DNA of 64,000 bases from Carex sylvatica. Taxonomy: Eukaryota; Streptophyta; Magnoliopsida; Poales; Cyperaceae. Positions 32,711 through 43,303 of the stretch are shown in pieces; position 1 is the first letter of the stretch; every line of letters starts with the position of its first letter. The notes below the pieces were generated by a model. That model was not told the DNA's origin. It searched no databases and saw only the letters and a program-made list of their open reading frames with translations. The stretch covers positions 52,973-116,972 of the forward strand of contig CAXKVR010000102.1 of assembly GCA_964058845.1 (NCBI GenBank). Reading direction: 5' to 3'. The position numbers were made by a program, and so were the translations under genes.

Positions 32711-32992
32711 ATGAGTGCCTCAATAGACGCCTTGGCCATGGCCGGTGCTGATTATACAAAGTTTTTTCAAAATATAGATGAAGTCGATAGGCTCGATCCA
32801 CCGTATCTCTGGGCAGGTAGTATTGAAATAGATGAACGGAGCAACAGAAAAGAAATGCGGGGAAAGTGTGTTCTAGCTTCTCTTATTGCAAAATCAACAT
32901 CAGATGACAATGACGAAAAGGAGATGAAGAAAGAACTGGTTTTATGGGCTAAAGCAGTTGCTGCATCTGCTAAGAATAAATTAATTTGTTGA
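32711..32992 (+). CDS. Small acidic protein, 93 residues, unknown function
   Basis: The ATG is the first in the predicted transcript and follows a purine-rich leader (AGAAGAAGAAGAAGAGAG). The single-exon frame is intact. The protein has no signal peptide or membrane segment. It begins MSASIDALAMAG, has an aromatic/acidic part (YTKFFQNIDEVDRLDPPYLW, residues 15-34), a basic turn (RSNRKEMRGK), a short hydrophobic stretch (CVLASLIA), an acidic cluster (SDDNDEKE, 64-71) and a C-terminal amphipathic helix (MKKELVLWAKAVAASAKNK). It looks cytosolic or nuclear. I do not recognise the family. It is the only intact host-like gene here. The promoter has a TATA box and a G-box, and a broken paralogue lies 10.6 kb downstream. 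Confidence 0.65.
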   Translation: MSASIDALAMAGADYTKFFQNIDEVDRLDPPYLWAGSIEIDERSNRKEMRGKCVLASLIAKSTSDDNDEKEMKKELVLWAKAVAASAKNKLIC

Positions 32993-33299
32993 TTACTAAT
33001 TATTAATTACTTGGAGAACTCACAATTTGAGATGTGGATATATATGTATATACATTCTTTATATATCTTTGTTGATCCTGTTGTGTAGCTAATTAACGAA
33101 ATATTCAGTATATATGTTATTAGAATATATTTTAATTGAATTGCTTAGAGTCTTGCTTGTAATTAGCATATTTATTTTGTTGTATGTCATCAATGATGCG
33201 TGTGCATGTCAAGCTTGCAATAATTACAAATATGCTTTGTTACAACATCAAGAGGCTGAAATATTTTGTACATTACAATCATCAATATTGCCAATTCTT

Positions 33300-34011
33300 T
33301 TTTTTTTTTTTATTAAAATTAATAAAAATCGGATCACTATTCAAAATTTTCGGAAGATACGCAAGGCGTCATAATTTATAGAGTCCGGGCGTCCGGCACA
33401 GAAGCAAAAAAGGACGGACACTATAGCTTATGAAATCCTGACTATACCTACCTGGAGCCAAAAGCAATATGCATACCTGCAGCTGGTAAGCAACCAATGA
33501 AAATCTGAAGTAGTGTACCTGAAAAAGGTATTTTCAACCTCTGGTCAGTGCTTGAAATAAAAAAAAAAAAAAGAGTCAAAACAAAGAAAATGCAAAAGGT
33601 GGTCATGATCTTAAAACCCTAAATTACATGCCTTAATATATCAAAATTAAGGCATTTTCATTAATTTCCTGTAAAATAAAAATGGAAGCAGAATTGATAA
33701 AGAAGGACTCCCTAATCTATGGCGATTCGATCGATATTTATTAATTAATTTTTTATTTTTTATTAATAAATAATTCGGTCATCAAAATTGTCCCCGTAAT
33801 CATATTTTTGGGGATGTATTGTGAGACTAAAGTGAATAACGTAAAATAGAGGCGTATCTTAACACTCATAATTTTAATTTTTTTTAATTATGTATATTAA
33901 AATAATCAAATTTTCTTCTTCTCTAAAATTCTATATAATTTATCCACCTCTATAATATATCAGATATTTACTTATAGTCTAGTAGTTGAAGTTCATTTTT
34001 GTTGTGAGAGT
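33300..34011. other. AT-rich intergenic sequence
   Basis: It holds T and A runs and a short TTAATTAATTTTTTATTTTTT stretch near 33,740. A plus-strand frame at 33,114-33,374 is low-complexity and not supported. Nothing else is recognised. Confidence 0.4.
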
Positions 34012-34020
34012 ACTTGAGTT

Positions 34021-34549
34021 TAGGAGTGTTCATTGGTTCGGTTCGGTTGAAACCGAACTGAATTTGGCAAACCAAAGTTATAATTTGATTTAAAAAATAT
34101 AACCGAATCGAACCAAATTAGCATTGCAACCGAATCGAACCAAAGTTTTATTTCGGTTTGTTCGGTTCAAACAGAAATATATTAAATTTTTTATTTAAAA
34201 CATTAGATTTATAATAAACCGAAAGTATATTAAAAAATAAACCAGAATATTAAGAAATAAAGTAAGATATTTATAAATAAATCAAGTATTTAAAGCAATT
34301 GATTAAGAAATAAACTGGAGTATTAAGAAATAAACCGGGGTGGTTCGGATCAAATTCATATTATATGAAAGTTCGGTCGGTTCAGTTATTTTGGTTTTAA
34401 AATTTTTCAAACCGAACCGAACCGAAGTTATAATTCGGTTTTGAAAAGCCAACCGAACCGATCCAATAAACCGAAATATCCGAACCGTTTAAACCGAACT
34501 AATTCGGTTCGGTCCAAAACCAATTAAACTGAATCGTTTGAACACCCCT
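34021..34549. mobile_element. MULE-like MITE, AACCG-rich family M, copy 2
   Basis: Flanked by a perfect 9-bp duplication ACTTGAGTT (34,012-34,020 and 34,550-34,558). Ends TAGGAGTGTTCATTGG and GAATCGTTTGAACACCCCT. The interior is rich in TTCGGTTCGGTT and complement. Same length and ends as copy 1. Confidence 0.82.
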
Positions 34550-34678
34550 ACTTGAGTTCAAATTCCACCTACCACATTATATATTATTATATTTAATTTT
34601 TTAGTCGATCTCTATATATAAATTTTTTAGTTTTGCCCCTGACGTAAAAGATGGCGGTTTGCCCTTAGAGGTTATTCA

Positions 34679-35135
34679 TAAGGGTGTTTTTTGGGTTCGG
34701 TTTAATCAGTTTAAACCGAACTGAGTGATCAGTTCAGTTCATTTTTTAAATTAGTTTTAATACTTTAGTTTAGTTTAATTTTAAATTTTAAATTAGCTAG
34801 ATCGAACAGATTAACCCATCCTCATCAGAAGCAAACATTTTAAAAAAATTACGACATAATGTATATTATTTTTTTTTAGTTTTAAAAGCTAATTAAACCA
34901 AATATATATTTTTTTTAGATCCCTCTTTAAAGAAAATTACAAATAAATATTTATTTTATGATTAATATACAATTTTGATTCAATCGAACAAACCGAACAA
35001 ACCAAAATTTACTCAGCTTAATTTTTATTTAATTCTTATTCAATTTTGATTTAGTTTATTTTTGAAAATCAAATAAAATCTTAATTTATCTATTTTAATT
35101 CAGTTTGAACTAAACCGAAACGATAAACCCGTCTA
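34679..35135. mobile_element. Divergent family-M-like MITE
   Basis: GGGTGTTTTTTGGGTTCGG at the left faces GATAAACCCGTC at the right. The body has AAACCGAACT-type motifs but many changes. The 8-bp string GTTATTCA flanks both sides (34,671-34,678 and 35,136-35,143). Probably an older relative. Confidence 0.6.
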
Positions 35136-35204
35136 GTTATTCACCAACAAGACAACAACCAAGTGTCATTGTCATTTTCTTATTTACTCAAAAACTACGT
35201 ACAT

Positions 35205-35363
35205 TGTCAAGAACTAGCAGTATTGATGATTCTAATTAACAAGAAATTATCTAATTTTTTTTTTGTACTTTTACTCAACAAGCACATTACGAGATGCAAA
35301 CAATTTGTCAGTGTTAATTGACCATAGCTCCAATTTAAAAATTGTATGTCATATTGTATCTCA
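35205..35363. repeat. Third, truncated copy of the duplicated segment
   Basis: Matches 32,065-32,240 and the corresponding part of copy 2: GATGATTCTAA, the T-run, AAGCACAT, CAATTTGTCAGTGTTAATTG, ATAGCTCCAATTTAAAAATT, CATATTGTATCTCAC. It stops exactly where the CACTA-like terminus begins. Confidence 0.7.
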
Positions 35364-35534
35364 CATTACTAAAAAAACATTTCACTATCGGTTGAAATCG
35401 CGTTCTGTTATCGGACTTTGAACCGTTTCTTATCGCCCCGATAGAAAATATACATGCTAGCGGCTCAAAACCGATGGCATTAATAGCAATATCAACGGCA
35501 GGGCACGTTCAGACATCAGGTTTGGTAAACCCAA

Positions 35535-37452
35535 TATTGTGAATTTTAGGGGTATTTATTTTTGGACTAATTATCACACAAATACTTTAAATTTATAAAC
35601 CTAAAAAACACAAAGTAGATCAATTGCAAGCACACAATCTATCCTTGTAGTAATGACGTATCGATCCAAAGACTAAGGCAATTGTAAATTTTATTTAAAC
35701 TAAATTAAAACTAAATAAATTGCAAGTAATAAAAGGGGGGGGGGAGGGATTTGTTACAAGTAACTAAATGTGGGTTCAATACCCAAAGCAGTTGGTTTGT
35801 AACAAGAAATTAAATCAAATGCAAATAAAGAGGTATTTGTGAATCAAGATAACAAAGTCTAAGGGCTTTTGGTCTATAATCACTTGGCTAATCTATTTAC
35901 TTTTGGAGTTCTTTAAATTTATATTATGTCTTGATATGGATTGGTTTATTTACCTCCTAACATTACCATTTATAATTTCATGTTTTCACATTAATATACC
36001 ACTAGCCTAGGCTGTCACTACCTATTTTGATTCTTTAATTGAAGTCATCTACTTTTACTAATTGGTACTGCATTTGATAAATTCTCGATTAACGGAGCAA
36101 TATTTTGGTTTCCCAATTATCCAAACCGAACCTTTGATTCTATGAATTCGGGGTAGACTTGACTGGGTCCATCTAAATCTATTATTCCTAAAATGATTTG
36201 TGTACAATGAAGATATTTCTTCTAAGGTCACCATAAAGACAAAGGGTACTGTCGCTACCCCCGCAAGGTCTGGTTAGCAAACACATTCATGCATGACTCA
36301 CAAATATAAAATAGAACCAAACATCAAGCCAAAACAATCATTATAAAAAGAACATCTAAGTAAATAAACTAACACAAGTTCATGCTACAACCTAAGCCCT
36401 TAGAGAGAAAATTAGCCTCTCATGGGTGCAAAAATAATAACATCCATGATAGAAAACAAAGAATCCATACAAGTAAAATCAAGAAAATAACAAGAGAATA
36501 GAATACACCAATTCCCAAGTTATGCCTCAGTTCTTCCTTGCAAACTCCTCGAGATCCGCCAAGTTCTTCAATCCTTCGCGCCTGTGATTCACTTGAGAGA
36601 TGAGATGGATTGAGAGATTGATTCGAGTTTCAATGAAGTGAATTGTGGTATCAAAGATGTCTTGTCCAAAGAAGAGATTCCCTTTCTCCTGTCGTCTCCC
36701 CTTCATTTATAGCTAATTTGTGACTTAGGGAAGAAGCAACCAATGATGGAAGATGAATCAATCAATGTCTCATGAGATATGGTAATAAATATCAGCTGAT
36801 GACTTACTAAAATTATTCCTGTGACCTGGACATCACAAATTCTGATTTATAATCTTTCTATAATTGTAGCTCTCGTTGTCCTCTTTCCATCAAACTTTTA
36901 TTTGCCTAAAATGGAGTTCGTATGACCCAGATATGGCCAAAATACGAAAAGATGTCGAAAGCTGAAATTTCTGCATTTGGATTGTGCGGTTAGGGGTGCG
37001 AGCAGGGGTGGCCGCACGGATTTCCGCACTGTGAGCTGTGCGGCCCGGGGAAGCCGCACCTTCATCCTCACGGAGCCTCTGACTGGGCTGTGAACTGAAC
37101 TTCAAATGGGCATAACTCCTTATCCGTAGCTCCGTTTTCAGCGTTCAACCACTTTTCAGAAAGCTTGCGAGAAGATCTATCATTTCCTGTAATATAAATT
37201 GAGTTTTGCAAGAAATTATCTTTTTCTTGTTCGAGTCTTTTTTCAAAGTGGATACGTTCCCACCAAGTGCCCCAGAGACCGTTCCAAATCTTGCAAATGC
37301 TCCAAAACTACAAATAAGATGAGCAAACAGCAGTAACTTGGTTCTTGATATATTTCTAAGCTAAATTAAATTAAATAACCTATATGCATGGAAATTGGTC
37401 AAGTTATCGATACAAAACCCTAGGTAAAAGTGTACCTAATTTATGCTCATCA
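35535..37452 (-). mobile_element. Family-B solo LTR (Athila/Tat-like Ty3/gypsy)
   Basis: On the minus strand it starts TGATGAGCATAAATTAGG at 37,452 and ends CCCCTAAAATTCACA at 35,538 (possibly three bases further). Pentamer CCCAA flanks it at 35,530-35,534 and 37,453-37,457. A minus-strand TATA box (AGCTATAAATGAAGG) lies near 36,706. GC-rich GTGCGGCC blocks around 36,980-37,080 are typical of this LTR type. The split copy at 11,706/27,960 is its relative. Confidence 0.72.
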
Positions 37453-37829
37453 CCCAACGCCATCGCTTTCGTTTCACCACCGACGACAAATATGATTAAC
37501 AATGTCTATTAAATTTCAATAGCCGATTGCAATAGTGTCTTATGCCATCTGTTTTTTGTGTGTTGGCATTGGCAAATTCTAGTTTTCTAGTGGGTCATTA
37601 ATTTCTGGGCCGATGGTGATGTATATGTAATAATAATAATTTATTATTATTAATTCTTGTATTACGGGCTAGCCTAGCCATTTTTAAAACATATAATATA
37701 ATCAACAATATAAGAATCAACAAGATATATATTATACATATACAAGTCGTTCCCCTAGATAGGAAATACAAGAGTAGTTAAAATTAACTTGCAAGTCGTA
37801 TTCAAATCATACAATAGTTACAAGTTGTC

Positions 37830-37979
37830 TTAATCCTTCCCTCTAGCCTGCAACCTTTGTGCTTGATCAAACTCGTTAAGTGCAAGAGTGACCAATATGT
37901 TGATCAAATAGGTACATCGCGGAGCCTCATCCGATGATCCTCTCTCGGAATTATTTCCACATATATTCATTACAAGTGG
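37830..37979 (-). CDS. Last exon of the gene inside the CACTA-like element
   Basis: A minus-strand acceptor TTCCAATTTCAG precedes the exon at 37,979. It encodes PLVMNICGNNSERGSSDEA, then CTYLINILVTLALNEFDQAQ and RLQARGKD, and ends at TAA (37,830-37,832). Family not recognised. It could be the small protein of a CACTA element or a captured host exon. Whether it is spliced to the exons to its right is inferred from strand and position only. Confidence 0.45.
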   Translation of the reverse strand, partial: PLVMNICGNNSERGSSDEAPRCTYLINILVTLALNEFDQAQRLQARGKD

Positions 37980-38063
37980 CTGAAATTGGAACAAAATTTG
38001 AGTGCATACATTATTAATTAACAATGAATATTTTTAAAAAATTAAAACAAAATACAAATGATT

Positions 38064-38128
38064 GTAGATATTAATTGCAGCCTTGGTCTTTTCCTCCAAT
38101 ATCACATTGAAGTTCTCCATATTAGCCA
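38064..38128 (-). CDS. Exon alpha, leftmost copy (3' end unclear)
   Basis: Acceptor TTTGTTAG before 38,128. Encodes ANMENFNVILEEKTKAAI, closely related to the copies at 38,306 and 38,857. The donor is not conserved, so it may be a dead exon. Confidence 0.4.
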
Positions 38129-38305
38129 CTAACAAATAGAAAAACTGACAAGCATTAGCATTTTGTTATAATTTAGATGAACATATATGCCTTATGTTCA
38201 ATGCCACATTCAGAGAGGAGATCGATGTAGGTGAACATACGTACTATAAGTAACATTGAATAGTTTTCTAAAATTGAAACAAAATACAAATGATTGCTTT
38301 ACTAC

Positions 38306-38371
38306 CTTTTGTAGATATTGCAGCATTGATCTTTTCCACTAATATCACGTTGAAGTTATCTATATCAGGCA
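38306..38371 (-). CDS. Exon alpha, second copy
   Basis: A 66-nt exon with acceptor TTGTTAG|TG and donor AAAAG|GTAGTAAAG. Encodes PDIDNFNVILVEKINAAIST. Confidence 0.5.
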
Positions 38372-38431
38372 CTAACAAATAGAAAAATTAACAAGCATTA
38401 CCATATTCTGTTATAATTTAGATGAACATAC

Positions 38432-38572
38432 CATTTGTTCAATGTCATTCCGTGTGCCACATTCAAAGAGGAGATGTAGGTTTCGAATAATATCGGAGCT
38501 CTCATTGATAGATGATATATAGAAGAACTCCGATACTATAAGAAAATCTAAATCACCACCCAAGGGTTGAAG
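38432..38572 (-). CDS. Exon beta, first copy
   Basis: A 141-nt exon with acceptor GATTTACAG|CTTCAACC and donor CAAATG|GTATGTTC. Encodes LDFLIVSEFFYISSINESSD, then NLHLLFECGTRNDIEQM. The unit alpha plus beta with introns recurs about every 550 bp. Family not recognised. Confidence 0.5.
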
Positions 38573-38856
38573 CTGTAAATCAACAAAAAAAATTGGCTCA
38601 GATAAAAAACCCAAAGTCCTAAACAAATTGTAAAACCCAAATTATAAACCCATTTGATTCATAAACCCTAGATAAACCCTAACAAAAGACATTAGCTCAT
38701 AAAATAACCTAACCTCTAAAAGAACCAAAAAAATTAACCTTTTGGAGATAAATTAATAAGTAACAATGAATATTTTTCAAAAATTAAAACATACAATTAA
38801 TAACAATGAATATTTTTCAAAAATTAAAATAAAATATAAATGATTGGCTTTACTAC

Positions 38857-38922
38857 CTTTTAGAGATATTGCATCCTTGGTCTTTTCCTCGAATATCACG
38901 TTGAAGTTCTCCATATCAACCA
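38857..38922 (-). CDS. Exon alpha, third copy
   Basis: Same length and splice signals as the second copy (TTATTAG|TG and AAAAG|GTAGTAAAG). Encodes VDMENFNVIFEEKTKDAISL. Confidence 0.5.
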
Positions 38923-38982
38923 CTAATAAATAGAAAAATTAATAAGCATTACCATATTATGTTATAATTTAGATGAACATAC

Positions 38983-39124
38983 CTTTTGTTCAATGTCATT
39001 CTGTGTGTCACATTTAGAGAGGAGATGTAGGTTTCGAATAGTATCAGAGCTATCCTTGATAGGGAAAATATAGAAAAGATTCGATACTATAAAAAAACCT
39101 AAATCAGCACCCCAAGAGTTGAAG
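38983..39124 (-). CDS. Exon beta, second copy
   Basis: Splice sites as in the first copy, 142 nt, so one base longer. Encodes LGFFIVSNLFYIFPIKDSSD, then NLHLLSKCDTQNDIEQK. Confidence 0.48.
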
Positions 39125-39367
39125 CTGTAAATCAACAAATAAAATTGGTTCAGATAGAAAATCCTCACTCCTAAACAAATTGCAAAACCCAAAATTCTAA
39201 ACCCATTTGATTTCTAAACCCTAGGTAAACTTTAATAAAAGACATTGGCTCAGAAAATAACCCAACCCCTAAAAGAACTAAAAAATTAACCTAAAGCTAA
39301 AGATCTAATTAAGCTCATAAAAATTAACAAGCATTACCATATTATGTTATAATTTAGATGAACATAC

Positions 39368-39508
39368 CTTTTGTTCAATACCATTCCATGTGCCACATTA
39401 AGAAATGAGATGTAGGTTTCGAATAGTATTGGAGCTCTCATTGTTAGATAAAATATAGAAGAGATCTGATACTATAAGAAAACCTAAATCACCATCCAAA
39501 GGTTGAAG
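39368..39508 (-). pseudogene. Exon beta, third copy with an in-frame stop
   Basis: Acceptor AATTTACAG and donor AAAAG|GTATGTTC are kept, 141 nt. The frame is cut by TAA where the first copy has LLFECG (here LIS, then stop). The exon-alpha partner is not evident on this unit. Confidence 0.5.
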
Positions 39509-39639
39509 CTGTAAATTAACAAATAAAATTGGCTCAGATTGAAAATCCTAAATCCTAAACAAATTGCAAAACCCAAACTCCTAAACCCATTTGATTTCTA
39601 AACCTTAAATAAACTATAACAAAAGACATTGGCTCAGAA

Positions 39640-40310
39640 AATAACCTAAATCTAAACCTAGAAATCAAATTAAGCTCAGCAAAAACCAAAAATTATATTA
39701 AAAATTGGAAAATATCAAAATGTTCGTAAACCACTAGAAAACCACTAGAAAAACTACATTTAACCAACAAATTTTAAGTTAAAAAAAAAGAACAATAAGA
39801 TCTTTATCTAGGTAGTTAATCTAGGTAAAAATACTAGAAACACTACATAAAACTCTAGATAAAAAAAAACCTCGACGAAGAGTGATAGCAAGGAACCTTG
39901 GGAGGAGAGAGAGCTCAGATGACGAAAATGTTACTTCAAGTGAGAGAGATAGAGAGGAAGTTTCGAAATTTGAAATTGGAGCAGGCCAGAAAGATAGAAG
40001 GACAACACACACAAAATGATATAATATTTATAAAATAATGAACCTGCTTTAGCCGTCGGTTGAAAATTTGCTGTTGTTCCAAAGGGATAACAGTACCCTG
40101 TTATTTCTATCAAAACTGTTCAAAGTTTCTCATGAGCGAATCTCATGAAAATATGTCTTTTGCGACCGAATCTCAACAAAGATCAACGGCTTGGATCAGA
40201 ATGACTGGGTCCTGTGATCCCTTTGGGAATAACAACAGATTTATTTCGAATCCAAGAAAGCACGGAATTTGCACTGGTAAAAAAATATTGGGAAGACGGA
40301 ACGACAACAC
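39640..40310 (-). other. Right subterminal part of the CACTA-like element
   Basis: On the minus strand a pyrimidine-rich stretch (39,870-40,005, CTCTATCTCTCTCAC) looks like a 5' leader for the exon series. CCGTCGGTTGAAAATTTGC (40,052) and CAACGGC motifs recall the subterminal repeats at the left end. No first exon was identified. Confidence 0.35.
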
Positions 40311-40339
40311 AATGATTGCCATCGGTTTGACCGATAGTG

Positions 40340-40619
40340 TAGATACTTTGTTAACACAATGATCGCCAATGGTGCATTACGATGGTGATTCTAATTCTAG
40401 GGAGGCGCGCCCTTCTGTGAGAAAAGATTATACTGCAGAGTTGGGCCTAAGGTACTTGATATTTTTATTTTACATCTTGTATGTTCGTTCTTTAATTGCG
40501 TGAATTAATATTCGTGCTAGCTCAAATATAACAGTTGAATCTAAATTTAAACCGTGTATTACTTGAAGAAGTTTTAACTTTTGAGATGACTATTTGATTG
40601 AAATTTAATTGTCAATTTA
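40340..40619. other. Spacer between the CACTA-like element and duplication copy 2
   Basis: No gene recognised. It includes GGGAGGCGCGCCC. The last ~100 bases show weak similarity to 28,200-28,262. Confidence 0.35.
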
Positions 40620-41662
40620 TAGTTATTTTCAGAAATATAAATTAGCGTATTGCTATTTTTATTTTTATGAGGATATCATTTTTTACTCATAATGTTATTT
40701 TTAATTAGGCTATTCTATTTTTTAATTTATTTCCAACCATGTTTGCATGTAAAAGGGACAAAAAATAATTAACTTAAGTTACAAATTTCAACTAAACCAA
40801 AAATAATTTAAGTCATAATTTAACTTATACATCATGAATAAGCTAAACTCGATCGAAATTGAGATAACCAATTTAGACCTTACTTTTAGACTTCAATCAA
40901 ACACCGTGTTTATTCTTTCTTATAATATACATCCATTACTACCACTTTATGGTGATTGTTTTCATATTTGGTAATCAAAGTAAATATTTTCAAATCAGTC
41001 CAAATTTGATATACGTATTATTTTAAAAAATAATAACACTTCAATATTATTATCAAAACTGGAAAACACTTTTATGATTTTAGTTTTTAATTTGAACAAT
41101 ATTTGAAAACATAATATATATAAATAAAATTAAATATACACTAAAGCTATATTATATAAAATTGAAGGCATGCTAGAATTTCCCTTAATCAAACTCGTTT
41201 CCCAGACTGCGAAAAGCTACCATTAATTACGAGAAATTAAGAAATTGGTCAGATATCCACAAACTCAACTATTTCGACAGAACAATGTACGAATAACGAA
41301 GTTTATCAAAACTTCGCCTATTAGTCAAATCTTTTTAATTGCAATTTGCAAAATGTTGAAATTAAATTTCAACAAAGTACATATAAGAAATCTTATTAAT
41401 CATGTGATCACTGTGCGCAACCTGATTTCATCCTCTGTGCGTCACCTGTATAGTCAGGCAATTATACCCCTTTTTTTTTGAGAAAAAAAAATCGGGGTTA
41501 ACTCACGCCTCACGCCGTCATTTCATTAGACCAACAATTTTATTGACAAAAGGTTTGAAAGTCTAACACTCAACCTTTTCATCATGCCATCTTACGGTCT
41601 CAAAGCTTACTAATCTTACGGTCTCAAATCACAAGAGAAGTCAAGATTTTTTTAATAAAATA

Positions 41663-42506
41663 CAAGGTTCTAAATAGCGTTTATGGCGTCATAGCGCAAA
41701 GCCTACAAAAAAAACTATAGCGGATAGCATCGCTATAGCGAAAGCTATGTTACATACATTTTTTTTTTATAAAAAATATATCATATATTTGTAATAAATA
41801 TTAACAATATCTAAGTCTCATAGATCAATAAATAATATCAAATTGATTAAAAAATTATAATATTCATATTGAACCAATACAAAGTCCAAATTACGACTCA
41901 AAATATCCATAGTAATACTAATATCATAAACTATCGATCTTTTTTTATTCAAAATATATTCAACTTCATGACATAATCTATCTTTTTTCTATTTAAATTT
42001 CAAAATAACCTAGACATCATGGCATAATTAACTATCTTAATCTATTCAAAATATTCAAACTATCATATAGTAGGTATCATTTTGTTACTTCAAGAAATAT
42101 CTTAATACATTCAATCTGAGCCTTTATTTAAAGTCCATATAAATTGAAAAGAAAAAAAAAATAGCTCATGTTGCATAGCGCACTGTAGTTTTCTTATTTG
42201 ATTTTGTTTGATGAATTTCTCATTTAATAATTAATTAATAGTTTAATATAAAGCTTAGTACATCAATTGCAAAGAAAAAATCATGGTTAAAATTCAATCT
42301 AAACCTTTATTTAAAGCCCATATAATTTTAAAAAAAGAGCTCATGTTGCATAGTGCACGCTATTTGCGCTACACACTATGCGCTATAGCGGACCGCTATT
42401 ACTGCTATAGCGTTCGTAGCTCAAATAGCGCGTTTTGATGCCATAACTTAACGTTTAGGGTCTAAAAATATTATAGTAGCGTTATAGCGTGCTATTTAGA
42501 ACACTG
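41663..42506. mobile_element. hAT-type non-autonomous element, 844 bp
   Basis: Perfect 8-bp duplication ATAAAATA (41,655-41,662 and 42,507-42,514). The paralogue holds the empty site (31,893-31,900). Ends CAAGGTTCTAAATAGCG and, in complement, CAGTGTTCTAAATAGCG. Subterminal CTATAGCG repeats lie near both ends. No transposase frame. Confidence 0.92.
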
Positions 42507-42827
42507 ATAAAATATGATATGCAAGTCTCAAAGCTTACTAATTTTTTTAACCATTATTTAAATAGAAGCTAGACTTAATAATCTTTTTCTAAAAATCCAA
42601 AGCTTGCCAATTTTAGCTCCCCAGTACAAGTGTACAAGAGACTTAATTTGATAAATATTTTTATTAACCAATAGGATCAGCAAATCCTGTTAGGAACTGG
42701 CAGGATTTATGATTCTAACGCAAGAATCATTCTTTTTTAAAACTTTTACTCGAGAAGCACATCACTAGTAAACAATTTGCCAGAATTAATACTTAATGGA
42801 CAATATCTCCAATTTAGAAATTACATG

Positions 42828-42846
42828 CCTTTTTTTTTTTTTTTGA
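42828..42846 (-). mobile_element. Poly-T retroposon scar
   Basis: A 19-bp insert, CC, a T-run and GA, between two copies of AGAAATTACATG (42,816-42,827 and 42,847-42,858). The paralogue has one copy and no insert. Confidence 0.7.
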
Positions 42847-43194
42847 AGAAATTACATGTCGCGTTGCATGTCAGCTCGGTCAAAGGTCAAAACGCAAAAA
42901 ATCTATTTCTATTAGCGGATTAGTTCCTGCCTGCTTGTTTAAGCAGAAAATGTACAACAGTGGTAAACCTTCTGCAGTGTCACGTGAATCTCAAGACAAA
43001 TTAAACAGTGTGTGCAACGAGGAACTAATTTCTTTCCCAATTTAGACATTTCTAAGTTGAAGAATATAGTGAACCCGTGACCTCTAGTTTGAATTTTGAC
43101 TTGAATCCACACGTACGGTACATCCCTTTGAACAGTACACTATAGTAAAAAGCCAAATAGTCATGGCTTATGCGCAGCCCTCTAGGCTATAGTG

Positions 43195-43203
43195 CTATAT
43201 ATA
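43195..43203 (+). promoter_or_regulatory. TATA box kept upstream of the pseudogene
   Basis: CTATATATA in the same context as 32,593-32,601. The G-box at 42,981-42,986 is also kept, so the pseudogene could still be transcribed. Confidence 0.5.
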
Positions 43204-43303
43204 CCCACGTAAACAACCTCAGAACCGCACACAAAAACAATTGCATGTAAAGAGAATAAGAGAGCCAAAAAAAACGAAGAAGAAGAGAGCCAAGGAACAG
43301 AAG

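Larger units (their letters stand above)
29937..33290. repeat. Segmental duplication, copy 1
   Basis: Colinear with 40,620-43,870 over promoter, gene and downstream region. Shared landmarks: TTTTTACTCATAATGTTATT, AACTCGTTTCC, TGTGCGCAACCTGATTTC, CAGTACAAGTGTACAAGAG, the G-box, TATA box and coding region. This copy has extra insertions at 30,094, 30,461, 31,287 and 32,357 and holds the intact gene. Homology is lost near 33,290 after ACATTACAATC. Confidence 0.88.
35364..40339. mobile_element. CACTA-like element with captured or amplified exons
   Basis: The left edge CATTACTAAAAAAACATTTC leads into CACTATCGGTTGAAATCG with further ATCGG/CCGAT subterminal repeats up to 35,490. The right side ends with CATCGGTTTGACCGATAGTG (40,320-40,339), the inverted counterpart. 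Such ends and subterminal motifs are typical of plant CACTA (En/Spm) elements. The exact right terminus and a 3-bp target duplication were not found, so the boundary may be off or eroded. It contains a family-B solo LTR and a multi-exon minus-strand gene. No transposase is recognised. Confidence 0.55.

Noticed and set aside
35364..35400. CACTATCGG at 35,383 as the exact left terminus of the CACTA-like element
   Set aside because: The flanking triplets of 35,383 and 40,339 (TTT and TAG) do not match. The CATTACTAAAAAAAC string just outside looks more like the true end with one mutated base, so the boundary is left approximate.
40060..40362. 100-residue plus-strand ORF near the CACTA-like right end
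   Set aside because: No recognisable domain. It overlaps subterminal repeats of the element and runs opposite to the exon series.
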